From contig JAGWHB010000002.1 of the NCBI GenBank assembly GCA_028867035.1, positions 272,852 to 336,851 on the forward strand: a stretch of 64,000 bases of DNA. Direction: 5' to 3'. The number at the start of each line of letters is the position of its first letter. Position 1 is the stretch's first letter. The notes under the pieces are model-generated. The model made no database searches. It worked only from the letters and a program-made list of their open reading frames with translations, and was not told the DNA's origin. Positions 31,811 to 40,120 of this stretch are shown one piece after another. This stretch comes from Nitrososphaerota archaeon (GTDB taxonomy: Archaea > Thermoproteota > Nitrososphaeria > Nitrososphaerales > Gagatemarchaeaceae). Position numbers and translations under genes: made by a program.

Positions 31811-34315
31811 CTACCTCTTTCTGGGAGAAGTTTCTTCCGACGGGTCGTCGACCCCCTTGCTGTCGAGCATGAAGACGGCGTCCCTCTCCGGGTGGTAGGG
31901 GCTGTCGACCATCCTGGCGATGCGGTTCTTGGCTGCCTTCCTCAGGTATAGCCTGTAGGTGCTCGTGTGGGCGACCACGTGCCCTCCGGTGGGCCTCGTG
32001 GGGTCACCGAAGAAGGAGTCGGGGGCCGATTGGACCTGGTTGGTCACCACGACGGCTATGTTGTAGATCTCGGCCGTCCTCAGCAGCTGGTGCATGAACC
32101 TGTTGAGCCTCTGCTGTCTCTCGGAGAGGGTCCCCCTCCCGAGGAACTCCGCCCTGTAGTGCGCCACCGCGCTGTCGAGGATGACAAGCTTGACCTTGTT
32201 CGGCTCGATTATCCTGCCCAGGTCCTTGACTATGAGCTCCTGGTGGGCGCTGTTGTAGGCCCGGGCGACGGTGATCCTGGAGAGGACCTTCTCCGAGTCG
32301 TAGTCCCTCGCCTCCGCTATCTCCGCGATCCTCTCAGGTCTGAACGTCCCTTCGGTGTCGACGTAGATGGCTCCTGCGTCGAGGCCGCCCTCCCCCTTGG
32401 GCGCCTGGACCATCACGCATAGGGTGTGGCATATCTGGCTGTTGTGGAGGATCGTCGGAAGGTTGCCGCTGACGAAGGCGTGTCCCTCTGGAACCTCGAA
32501 GTCGTACACGAAGTCGTCGTATTTCTCCTCGCGGACTTCTGTCACCGTGTCCCAATTGAACTCCATGGCTTTCTCAAGTGTGGAAACCGTGTTGTCTAGG
32601 ACGTGCAGCCTTCTCTCGATTTCCTTGGTGGACGCAGCCCTGAATGAACCCAATCTCGCTTCAGGCACTCCGCGGTTGAAGTAATTGTTCAGGCCGTGCT
32701 TTGACAGGCCGAGCGGTTCAGCGAGCACGTTCACGGGGAAAGATAGTGAGAGGGCGTATTTCTTGAACCCGGGCCCGGTCTCGAGACTTGCGTGCCTCAG
32801 GTCCTCGAGGTTTCGATTCAATGCGCCGGATACATCCTTGAAGAACCTGATGGCTATCCCCAGCTGTGCCTCGCTCATCGCCTTCTTGCCGTAAGCAGAC
32901 CTGGTCAGGGCTTCGTAAAGGGTGCCGTTCTTCCTGAGTACGCCCTCCCGTTTGATGTGCCACCGACTGGAAGAAACGGCCGACCTGTAAGCCACCCTCA
33001 GGAAGTCTCCTGCGGGTACGCCGTACTTGCTGTTCCTGGTCCTGACGCGCGGTACCTTCTTGCTCTTGAAGGGAATCTGAGACATCTTGTCCCTGTCGAA
33101 ACCAGAGATATGCAACCTGTAGTGCGGTCCGGTGCTGGCCCTCTTGATGCTGAACGTGGAAGACACGCCGAGCCTTGAGAGCAGGTATGATACCCCTTCG
33201 ATCAGCGTCTTGCTGTTCGAGGATACCTCGATGTCCCCGTCTTTGACCCTCCCATCACCTTCGAAGTAGCCCGCAAGGAAGTGGCGGATGATTTCATCGT
33301 TGCCATTCAGCACACAATCAGGGACGTACTTCGTATATGAGTCGCATCCAAAGAGATCGCCCAGAAGTTCTTTCACCGGGTTCCTTAGCAAGACCAAGGC
33401 GGCATGTCCCCGGGGCTTGGAAACCGTCGGGTCGAAGCCGAACCTGTTTCTGACGTATTTGCGGGTCCATCCGATTAGTTTCATGTCGGTGTTCGTGATC
33501 GAAAAGGGATTCTTAGTCCCCTCTGCCACGTAGAATCCCAGGAAGAAGGCGTCATCGTTTGAAATCCCCGTGTTTCCGGGAAGGATGATTGATTTCGGCG
33601 TCGCGACCTTGTCGCCGACTTTCAAGGCACCTGCTGGCACCCAGCCAAGACCTGCGCCAGAGAAGACCATTGCCATGTGGGGCTTGCCTAATCTGAGGGT
33701 CCTTCCCCGCTCGGTCGTGATTGACATGATGGATGAAACCTTCTCGCGGTAAAGGTAAGACGCCGGAGTCAGACGAGAATTCATACCCACGACGTTGACC
33801 TCTCTTAGTGGGACGATGAATCCGCCGTCGAACGGTTTCTCTCCGTGCAATGTCTTGTATTTCTCGTAGGTCGATGCAATCGGCTCGAAGTGAATGTTCG
33901 AGTCGTTGCTGTAGAACACTCTAGTGTCGCCTGCCACACATTTGCCAGAGCCAAATTCACCAAAAAATTCCGTCATCGCCCATGTCTCAATCCCTCCTCC
34001 GAGCAGGTCATCCAGGTTCTTCGAGCCGGTCGAAATCCTGTCGATGGCCTTCCTCTTGACGAGGAGGTCGGCGGCGTTGATGAAGTCTGGTTCAAGCCGT
34101 CCCATCTCGACGAGCTTCTTCCGCGCCTTGTTGTTGAGCTCCACTGCCTTCGACACGTCGATGTCGACCGCCTCGGCTATGTCCATCGGGCCCGCGGTGG
34201 CTAGGTCGAGTATTGTCTCAATCCCCGCGTCCTTGAGCTTCGTCTTCGTGGCGGGGCCCACGCCCGGAAGCGTGTCCAGCTCGAGCTCTTCGTCAGTTTC
34301 AGGCAAACGTTTCAT
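31811..34315 (-). CDS. radA: RadA recombinase precursor containing an intein in the P-loop
   Basis: Archaeal Rad51/RecA homologue that forms the strand-exchange filament. The 834-residue precursor is a 334-residue RadA split by a 500-residue intein. The N-extein has the helix-hairpin-helix domain (TLPGVGPATKTKLKDAGI) and leads into the Walker A motif GEFGSGK, where the intein interrupts; the C-extein resumes SQICHTLCVMVQAP, then YVDTEGTFRPERI, Walker B VKLVILDS and the L2 region RPTGGHVVAHTSTYRLYLRK. Without splicing the ATPase is dead. ATG 34315 is chosen because the family N-terminus begins there; an upstream extension would read through asnS. It is 29 nt downstream of the asnS stop with an AT box (cacttatcta, minus strand, 34331-34340). 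Confidence 0.95.
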   Translation of the reverse strand: MKRLPETDEELELDTLPGVGPATKTKLKDAGIETILDLATAGPMDIAEAVDIDVSKAVELNNKARKKLVEMGRLEPDFINAADLLVKRKAIDRISTGSKNLDDLLGGGIETWAMTEFFGEFGSGKCVAGDTRVFYSNDSNIHFEPIASTYEKYKTLHGEKPFDGGFIVPLREVNVVGMNSRLTPASYLYREKVSSIMSITTERGRTLRLGKPHMAMVFSGAGLGWVPAGALKVGDKVATPKSIILPGNTGISNDDAFFLGFYVAEGTKNPFSITNTDMKLIGWTRKYVRNRFGFDPTVSKPRGHAALVLLRNPVKELLGDLFGCDSYTKYVPDCVLNGNDEIIRHFLAGYFEGDGRVKDGDIEVSSNSKTLIEGVSYLLSRLGVSSTFSIKRASTGPHYRLHISGFDRDKMSQIPFKSKKVPRVRTRNSKYGVPAGDFLRVAYRSAVSSSRWHIKREGVLRKNGTLYEALTRSAYGKKAMSEAQLGIAIRFFKDVSGALNRNLEDLRHASLETGPGFKKYALSLSFPVNVLAEPLGLSKHGLNNYFNRGVPEARLGSFRAASTKEIERRLHVLDNTVSTLEKAMEFNWDTVTEVREEKYDDFVYDFEVPEGHAFVSGNLPTILHNSQICHTLCVMVQAPKGEGGLDAGAIYVDTEGTFRPERIAEIAEARDYDSEKVLSRITVARAYNSAHQELIVKDLGRIIEPNKVKLVILDSAVAHYRAEFLGRGTLSERQQRLNRFMHQLLRTAEIYNIAVVVTNQVQSAPDSFFGDPTRPTGGHVVAHTSTYRLYLRKAAKNRIARMVDSPYHPERDAVFMLDSKGVDDPSEETSPRKR
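32441..33940 (-). mobile_element. RadA intein with LAGLIDADG homing endonuclease domain
   Basis: Residues 126-625 of the RadA precursor, 500 aa. It begins with Cys (CVAGDTRVFYSND) after GEFGSGK and ends LPTILHN before Ser+1 of the C-extein, so all splice-junction residues (C1, penultimate His, terminal Asn, +1 Ser) are present. The N-splice block B has His in LRLGKPHMAMVF. The endonuclease core has two LAGLIDADG motifs, FFLGFYVAEG (257-266) and FLAGYFEGDG (346-355), both with an acidic catalytic residue, suggesting an active homing enzyme. The insertion point in the Walker A motif is the site known as RadA-a in other archaea. Codon use is more AT-rich than in the exteins. Confidence 0.93.
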
Positions 34316-34344
34316 GCGAACGGATTCCACTAGATAAGTGTGCC

Positions 34345-35643
34345 CTAGGGGGAGATCCGCGAAAGTGTCCGTGGGAACAGACTCGCCGACCTGATGTGCC
34401 TGAGCCCGGCGATCCACCGTGTGGACCTCTCGACCCCGATCCCGAACCCGGAATGGGGCGGCATTCCGAACTTCCTGAGCTCGAGGTACCATGAAAACGA
34501 CTCGGTGGGGAGGTCCTGGCTCGAAATCCTCTGCATCAACTCGTCGTAGTCATGGATCCTCTGGCCGCCCGTCGCCAGCTCGCCGACCCCCTCAGGCGCG
34601 ATGAGGTCAGCCGACTTCGTCACCTTTGGCCTGTCCGAGTAGGTCATGTGGTAGAATGACCTGGCGCTGAGGGGATAGTCTGTGATGAAGAATGGCGAGT
34701 CCTGGGTGAGGCTTATGGCCCTCTCCGCCTCGGTGGGTAGGTCGTCCCCCCATTCGAAGCCGAACCCCTTCTTCTCGGCGATTGACCTGGCTTCGTCGTA
34801 GGTAATGCGCGGGAACGGGACCTCGGGCTGCTTGATGATGCGCCCCAGGGTCTTCAGGTCAGGCTGCCTGTTCTCTAACACCCTCTCGACCATCTTTGAA
34901 AGCAGACCCTCCTGGACCTTCATGTTCTCCTGCTGGTCGGTGAACGCCTGCTCGGCCTCGATCATCCAGAACTCCGTAAGGTGCTTCGACGTCTTGGACT
35001 TCTCCGCCCTGAAAGCAGGCTGGAAGATCCACACCTTCTGGAGGGCGGGGAGGGCGGCTTCTTCGTAGAACTGCGCGCTCTGGCTGAGGCTCGCCTTTTT
35101 CCCGAAGTAGTCGACGGAAAACAGAGTCGAGCCCCCCTCGACAGCAGCCTGGACGAAGGTGGGGGCGCTGATGAGCTGGAACCTGTTCTCCCTGAAGTAG
35201 TCGAAGGCAGCGCCGATCACCTCGGCCCTGATCCGCATGGTCGCTATCGCCTTCGGGCCCCTGATGCTCAGGTGTCTCTTGTCGAAGAGGTAGGAGGCTG
35301 ACTTCGCAGCAGTCCGCGTGATGGGCCAGCTGTCGGCAGGGGCGACGACGACGAACTCCGTGGCTGAGACTTCCTTCCCCCCGGGAGCCCGCTTGTCCTC
35401 GCGGACTTCGCCGCGGACGACCACTGCCGCTTCTTTGGTGGCTCCTTTCGCCGCCTCGAAGGGCCCGCCAGCCGCTCCTTTCCTGGCCGAGGCCTGGACG
35501 TATCCGGAGCCGTCTCTGATTAACGCGAAGACCAGCCCGCCCACCGTGTGCTTCCGTGCGACCCAGCCGCGTATCTCCACCTCGGCCCCCGACCGCCCTG
35601 CTATGATGTCGGCTGCGTACGCGGGGACGAAACCCTCTTTCAC
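34345..35643 (-). CDS. asnS: Asparaginyl-tRNA synthetase
   Basis: Class II aminoacyl-tRNA synthetase, 432 residues. It has an N-terminal OB-fold (VEIRGWVARKHTVGGLVFAL), class II motif 2 with FRAEKSKTSKHLTEFWMIEAE, and motif 3 GFGIGVERSTRWIAGL. The motif-2 loop HLTEFWMIE is diagnostic of AsnRS rather than AspRS (HLNEATSIDVE in archaeal AspRS), as is KSASYLFDKRHLSIRGPKAIA. A genuine AsnRS implies direct Asn-tRNA charging rather than the amidotransferase route. It is upstream of radA by 29 nt, in the same direction. Start ATG 35643 is the natural one; the divergent ThiI-like gene begins 86 nt away. Confidence 0.92.
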   Translation of the reverse strand: MKEGFVPAYAADIIAGRSGAEVEIRGWVARKHTVGGLVFALIRDGSGYVQASARKGAAGGPFEAAKGATKEAAVVVRGEVREDKRAPGGKEVSATEFVVVAPADSWPITRTAAKSASYLFDKRHLSIRGPKAIATMRIRAEVIGAAFDYFRENRFQLISAPTFVQAAVEGGSTLFSVDYFGKKASLSQSAQFYEEAALPALQKVWIFQPAFRAEKSKTSKHLTEFWMIEAEQAFTDQQENMKVQEGLLSKMVERVLENRQPDLKTLGRIIKQPEVPFPRITYDEARSIAEKKGFGFEWGDDLPTEAERAISLTQDSPFFITDYPLSARSFYHMTYSDRPKVTKSADLIAPEGVGELATGGQRIHDYDELMQRISSQDLPTESFSWYLELRKFGMPPHSGFGIGVERSTRWIAGLRHIRSASLFPRTLSRISP

Positions 35644-35728
35644 GGTGGGGGCTCGGCTCCTTCCTCCTAAAAGCGTGATGCGGACTGACTCAACGTTAAA
35701 GGAGACAGGTCAGACGGCATGCGAACCA

Positions 35729-36697
35729 ATGGCCAAGAGGGCGACGGTCCTTAGGTGGACCGGGGAAGGGGACTTCGCGCGCCTAGAGGCTTCGGTGGAG
35801 CGAATACTGGGCGCAAGAAGAATCCAGGCCGCGGTGCGGAGGATGGGGGATTCTCTTGCAGTCACGGGGCCCGAGCCTGCGCTGGTTTCAGCCCTGTTTC
35901 AGCACATGCCAGGGGTGGCCTGGTCCGCAGCTGGCATCTACGCCACGGGGCTGAAGGGGGTCACCAAGGCGTCGGCGACGCTCGCATCCAAGTACCTCCG
36001 ACGCAGGGACAGGTTCTCTGTGGACGCCGAGGTCTCCACCGGCGTGCCTTCAGACTTGGCAGGAGCGGTGACTGCGGCAATCCTCGAGTCGGTCAAGGGG
36101 TCGAGGGTCTCCTCCTACGCGCCGAAGGTCAGATTCAGGGCCGCCCTTGACGGATCGAAGGGTGTCGTGGGGGTAGAGATCTTCCAGGGGCCAGGCGGGA
36201 TCCCGACAGGAAGCGTCAGCGCAATCTGCTTCGTTTCGGGCGGAACGCACAGCTCGGTGGTGGCTTGGAAAGCCGTCCTGATGGGTTTGAGGGCGAAGCT
36301 GGTGCACGTGAAATCGGATGAGGAGAGTCTGCTCGCCGTCGCGAACCTATATTCGGAGCTGTCCCATCGTTCAGACCCCCGTGGGCTGGCGCTGGAAGTG
36401 TTGGATGGGGCTTCGGTCCCCGTGGCCCTGAAGAGATACGCAGCCGGACACGCGGCGATTTCATTCGGAGGGTTCACCGCCGCAGGCGGTAACATCCCTG
36501 ACATGCTGAAGGGATTGGTTGCCGCCCCTCTCTACCTGATGCCTGAGGAGACGTTCGAAGCTGAGTTCTCGTCCTTGGGGCTGAAGGGTTACGACATGAA
36601 GACGGAGTGGGACGGGGATGGGAGCGAGAAGTATTCGGCCCGGAGCTTCGGCGGTCTGACGGCTGACGTCAGCGAGGTCCTCGACGGCCTCGAGTAG
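35729..36697 (+). CDS. ThiI-like paralogue with degenerate PP-loop
   Basis: A 322-residue protein with the layout of ThiI: an N-terminal ferredoxin-like/THUMP part (residues about 20-155, with FQGPGGIPTGS as linker) and a PP-loop ATPase-like domain beginning CFVSGGTHSSVVAWKAVLMG. In true ThiI this loop reads SGGIDS; here it is SGGTHS (170-175), losing the Asp that coordinates Mg-ATP, and the downstream thiolation cysteine motif is absent. A complete ThiI is also present at 46.3 kb. It is therefore probably a tRNA-binding or pseudo-enzyme paralogue. ATG 35729 follows an AT box (acgttaaag) centred 32 nt upstream. The 3' end overlaps the convergent glycosyltransferase by 29 bp. Confidence 0.7.
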   Translation: MAKRATVLRWTGEGDFARLEASVERILGARRIQAAVRRMGDSLAVTGPEPALVSALFQHMPGVAWSAAGIYATGLKGVTKASATLASKYLRRRDRFSVDAEVSTGVPSDLAGAVTAAILESVKGSRVSSYAPKVRFRAALDGSKGVVGVEIFQGPGGIPTGSVSAICFVSGGTHSSVVAWKAVLMGLRAKLVHVKSDEESLLAVANLYSELSHRSDPRGLALEVLDGASVPVALKRYAAGHAAISFGGFTAAGGNIPDMLKGLVAAPLYLMPEETFEAEFSSLGLKGYDMKTEWDGDGSEKYSARSFGGLTADVSEVLDGLE

Positions 36698-37835
36698 CTG
36701 CCGACTCGAGTACATCGACGATAGTAGTCTTCGCGTCGTATTTCCGAGCTATCTCCCCCAGGCGGACAACCCTCTCCCGGTAGCCGTCGCCCAGGAGCGA
36801 GTCGATGGACTCCCTGAGTGACTCGGGCGTTAGTTCGCTCTGTTTCTGAACCATCGAGACGCCCAGTCTCGCGGCCTTGTCGGCGTTCCCCTCCTGTTCT
36901 GGCTGCTTTGGAATGGGGACAAGCAGAGAGGGTTTGGAAGACACTATTGCCTGCCCTATGGTGCCGTGGCCCGACCTCGATATCACCATGTCGCAGGCGC
37001 CGAAGTACACGTCTGTGATGCCGCACCACTCATAGTACCACAAGCCGCCCCTCCTCCCAGGCGAGACACTCCCGGTGGGGTCTCCGCCCGAGACCACGAA
37101 CGAGTAACGATCGGAGAGAGCCTCTGCGTACCTCAGTGCCATCTCGACGAAGGCGGCTCTGGTCCTTGGAGGACCGGAGACCTGCCAGAATATCTTAGGG
37201 CGAGGATCATGGATGAAGCTTTCCGCCGCATCGTCGGGGACTCCCTTGTCCATGGAGAACAAGAACCCGACGTATCTCGTTTTCTCCACGTTGCTCCCCC
37301 AGAGGTTCTTCTCACTGATGGTGTAAGGCGGGGGGAGGTCCGGGAGTATGATCTCGTCGCTGAGTTCCCACAGCTTTCCCATCCCTGCGGAGGTCCCCAC
37401 CGAAAGCAGTCTGGTCGGGGTTCCCTTGGCTCCGTGGGAGCTCGTCAGGTTCAGTTGGTTCAACACCGTGAAGGTGGGGAGGCGAAGCATCCTGCCGGCG
37501 AGGACAGTCGGAAGGGCGGAGTCGCTGAGAACCACGTCTGGCCCCCACCGCCCGAGGTTCGCGAGCTCCGAACCGACCTGCTTGTAGGTCCTGGCGAGGA
37601 TCGAGGGGGAGGCCAGGAGTGTCTCTTTGACCTGGAAGGCTCCATCCTCCGAGTATCTGACGTCCGCAAGGGGGAGCCTGTTGCACCTGTAGCCTCGGCT
37701 CGAGATAAGAGAAGCCACCTCGCCCGAGGATGAGAACTCTATTTCTGCCCCTCTCTTGTCGAGCTCTCGGGCAATCTCCAGCATCCTGCTCGCGTGGCCG
37801 AGGCCGGACCCAAAGCATCCGATGTAGACTTTCAT
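36669..37835 (-). CDS. Glycosyltransferase, MurG/GT28-like
   Basis: A 388-residue GT-B fold enzyme. It begins KVYIGCFGSGLGHASRMLEI, the N-terminal glycine-rich loop of MurG-like and MGT-like transferases, and has the C-terminal nucleotide-sugar motif DMVISRSGHGTIGQAIVSSK followed by PSLLVPIPKQPEQEGNADKA. This corresponds to the GT28 C-terminal domain binding a UDP-sugar. It probably transfers a sugar to a lipid or polyprenyl carrier; the acceptor is not known. ATG 37835 is 1 nt from the AMMECR1 stop, so it is the last gene of the tyrS operon. A longer frame upstream reads through AMMECR1 and was rejected. Confidence 0.85.
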   Translation of the reverse strand: MKVYIGCFGSGLGHASRMLEIARELDKRGAEIEFSSSGEVASLISSRGYRCNRLPLADVRYSEDGAFQVKETLLASPSILARTYKQVGSELANLGRWGPDVVLSDSALPTVLAGRMLRLPTFTVLNQLNLTSSHGAKGTPTRLLSVGTSAGMGKLWELSDEIILPDLPPPYTISEKNLWGSNVEKTRYVGFLFSMDKGVPDDAAESFIHDPRPKIFWQVSGPPRTRAAFVEMALRYAEALSDRYSFVVSGGDPTGSVSPGRRGGLWYYEWCGITDVYFGACDMVISRSGHGTIGQAIVSSKPSLLVPIPKQPEQEGNADKAARLGVSMVQKQSELTPESLRESIDSLLGDGYRERVVRLGEIARKYDAKTTIVDVLESAATRGRRGPR

Positions 37836-37836
37836 T

Positions 37837-38451
37837 TTACGACTCTGGGTTGACCATGGCGACTTCCCCTCGGGGTTTGGACTCGGCAAAGATCTCCGCC
37901 TGGAACACCTGGACCCTGGTGCCCTCGTCCAGCCAGGCGTCCATTGGGAGGCCCGCCTTCGAGCACGCCTCGGAGATGTAGGTCTCCTGATCCCAGCCCT
38001 GTTCAGTGGCGACCTGGGGCAGGAAGACACCGCTGGTGTAGAGGTTTGAGATTATCAGCCCGTCGGTTCCAAGTCTGACTTTCGACGGGAGGTCAAGGCG
38101 CCTCGCCGTGGCCAGGTCCTGGGGCGGAGTCAGCACGCTCACCTCTACCACGATGCGGTCAAGCTCGTCCGGGAGCACAGGGTGGGGAAAACGAGGGTCT
38201 TCAGAAGCGTAAACGGTGACGTCCCTGATCGCCTCCCCCAAGGGCTTGACCGGTTCTGAGTACCCGATGCACCCCCTTAGCATCGTCGAGCCGGATATTT
38301 CCTTGTTGAGGGTCACGAATACGCCCCTCTTCTCCTTGAATATCGCCGGGGCCCTCTTTGCCGGGGCCCGCCTAGTGCCGTTCACATGGGCCTCGAGGGT
38401 GTCCCTTGCGAGCACCACGGCCGCCTTTCCCTCGTCGAGAGTCATGGGCAT
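37837..38451 (-). CDS. AMMECR1 family protein
   Basis: A 204-residue conserved protein. It has the hallmark LRGCIGY (residues 58-64) and downstream YASEDPRFPHPVLPDELDRI, IVVEVSVLTPP and VRLGTDGLIISNLYTSGVFL. The family occurs in archaea and eukaryotes; the human member AMMECR1 is linked to a contiguous-gene syndrome, but no biochemical activity is settled. It lies in a tight run (tyrS, Mut7-C, AMMECR1, glycosyltransferase) with gaps of 15, 1 and 1 nt. The run suggests an RNA-related or surface-glycan role, without proof. Confidence 0.94.
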   Translation of the reverse strand: MPMTLDEGKAAVVLARDTLEAHVNGTRRAPAKRAPAIFKEKRGVFVTLNKEISGSTMLRGCIGYSEPVKPLGEAIRDVTVYASEDPRFPHPVLPDELDRIVVEVSVLTPPQDLATARRLDLPSKVRLGTDGLIISNLYTSGVFLPQVATEQGWDQETYISEACSKAGLPMDAWLDEGTRVQVFQAEIFAESKPRGEVAMVNPES

Positions 38452-38452
38452 G

Positions 38453-38944
38453 CTATTTCTCTCCGAGGCGATTGGCCAACGACCTTAACTTTTTCCAGTG
38501 GGTCCCGCGCCAATAGTAATGCCCGCAGGACTTGCATCTGAAGAACAACCGGTGGCGGCCTTCGACCGACTGGGGGACCCTGCCCCTGACGTCCTTCTTT
38601 CCCAGGGCCTCCAGCTCCCCACCGCAAAGGGAGCAAAGCGGGTCTCCCCTCACGAGGCGGACGCCAACTGCCTCGGACCCGCGGCCAATCTCTGCGACTC
38701 GTCTGCCGTCGCTCTTACCCCTCAGCAGCATGACTTTGATCCCCTTGGCACGGGCGCGTGAGGCGAGGGAGCGGTCAGAGGTCAGCATTACTCGCCCCTC
38801 GCTTCCAGTACGGCTAAGGAGTTCCGAGTCGGTGCCATCTTTGAAGTACGCGGCGTCGAATCCAAGCGCCCTCAGCTTCCGCGCCAGAGAGCCCAGCATC
38901 GCATCGACCATGAACCGGGTCCTCTCTCCTCCGGACAGAGGCAT
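38453..38944 (-). CDS. Mut7-C RNase domain protein with zinc ribbon
   Basis: A 163-residue protein of the Mut7-C family (PIN-like fold) found in archaea and some bacteria. It has FMVDAMLGSLARKLRALGFD (Asp14) and LTSDRSLASRARAKGIKVML (Asp57), then a zinc ribbon with Cys104, Cys107, Cys137 and Cys140 (CSLCGG and CKSCGHYYW). The acidic residues fit a metal-dependent RNase site. The family's role is not settled; PIN relatives cut RNA. ATG 38944 is used; an internal ATG at 38911, directly before VDAMLGS, is also possible. It is 15 nt after tyrS and 1 nt before AMMECR1. Confidence 0.88.
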   Translation of the reverse strand: MPLSGGERTRFMVDAMLGSLARKLRALGFDAAYFKDGTDSELLSRTGSEGRVMLTSDRSLASRARAKGIKVMLLRGKSDGRRVAEIGRGSEAVGVRLVRGDPLCSLCGGELEALGKKDVRGRVPQSVEGRHRLFFRCKSCGHYYWRGTHWKKLRSLANRLGEK

Positions 38945-38959
38945 CTGGCTACGGACTCC

Positions 38960-40048
38960 CTATCTCGTTATCTCGGTAGCCTTGACTGCTTCATAGAGTC
39001 TGTTGGCGGCGGGGTCCCTTTCGAAGTGCTCCCTGATGGGTGAGATTATCTCATCCAGGGCCACGCCCACCCCCTTCTTCAGGTCAGCGGGGTGGAGCTC
39101 ACCTGCGACGTAGGCTTTTTCCAACTCCGGGTGAGACGTGTATTCGACCGTCCCGCCGTATTTCTCTGGGCGCTCGATCTTCAGGGACTTCATCTTGCGG
39201 AATATGATATACCGAGAGTACTCAATCAGCGCGTTCCCCCCGAGGACCTTGGGAGGGCAGTAGGCCGAGTTGATCTTTTTCATTATCACGCCTGGGCTGT
39301 CATGGATGAAGATGGAGGTCTCTGGCCTGCTCTTGCTCATCTTGCTGGTAATCTCCGAGTCCAGGGCCCCGTCCTCGTCGAAGCCTTCAGGCTCCTTCCT
39401 CCCCTGCAGCCCTATCAGCATGTGGTGATGTACTGCTACGGGCTTCTTCCATTTGACCTTCTCCGCGATCTCTCTTGCGAGGATGTTGGCCCTCCTTTGG
39501 TCGACCCCCAGCTGGCATATGTCCACATCCAGCCAGAATATGTCGGCCACCTGCATCATCGGATAGAAGAGCTGGGCCGCCTGAATCGCTTCCTTGGTGG
39601 ACCTTCCCGCTATGGTCAGTGCCCGCTGCGCCCTGGCCAGGGTGGAGTTCTGGGCGACGGTGATAACCTTCTTCCAGTACTCCTCGTTCCTGGCGGCGTC
39701 GCTGGTCCAGAGTATCTCGACCTTGCTCATGTCTACGCCCGCCGCCTTCCAGACCTCGACGAAGTACCTCCCTACCTCCTGGATCTTTTCCAGGTCCCCT
39801 CCCATCTTGTTGTTGACCCAGGCGAACCAGTCGGCTATCCAGAGCTTCATCCTGACCCCTGCCTTCAGCATGTCCTCCACAAGGATGGGGCGCAGGACAC
39901 CGAATGGGAGGTGAGCGAGGCCGCTGGGTTCGAACCCGTCGTAGGCCGTGGGGTGCTCCTTCGTCTCAAGGAGGGTACGGAGTTCCTTTTCGGTAATTAT
40001 CTCCTCGCCGACCCCCTTCAGGAGCCGAAGCTTCGCCTCTAGGTCCAA
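38960..40048 (-). CDS. tyrS: Tyrosyl-tRNA synthetase, archaeal type
   Basis: Class I synthetase that charges tRNA-Tyr, 362 residues. The HIGH-equivalent is HLPFG in EPSGLAHLPFGVLR, and the KMSKS motif is exact in ITSKMSKSRPETSIFIHD. WIADWFAWVNNKMGGDLEKI and QLGVDQRRANILARE also match archaeal/eukaryotic TyrRS, which recognise the C1-G72 pair. The tRNA-Tyr gene in this window at 49.5 kb has that C1-G72 pair. It is the first gene of a tight operon with Mut7-C, AMMECR1 and a glycosyltransferase. It is 72 nt from the stop of the upstream beta-propeller gene. Confidence 0.95.
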   Translation of the reverse strand: MDLEAKLRLLKGVGEEIITEKELRTLLETKEHPTAYDGFEPSGLAHLPFGVLRPILVEDMLKAGVRMKLWIADWFAWVNNKMGGDLEKIQEVGRYFVEVWKAAGVDMSKVEILWTSDAARNEEYWKKVITVAQNSTLARAQRALTIAGRSTKEAIQAAQLFYPMMQVADIFWLDVDICQLGVDQRRANILAREIAEKVKWKKPVAVHHHMLIGLQGRKEPEGFDEDGALDSEITSKMSKSRPETSIFIHDSPGVIMKKINSAYCPPKVLGGNALIEYSRYIIFRKMKSLKIERPEKYGGTVEYTSHPELEKAYVAGELHPADLKKGVGVALDEIISPIREHFERDPAANRLYEAVKATEITR

Positions 40049-40120
40049 GTCTGACCTGTCGCCCGGTCCCAGCCAATTAAAACCATTGACGGATTCGCCC
40101 CAGCCGCCTGAGGCGAGGGG

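Noticed and set aside
34316..34492. N-terminal extension of radA upstream of 34315
   Set aside because: It overlaps the end of asnS and lacks similarity to RadA; the family start and promoter box fit 34315.
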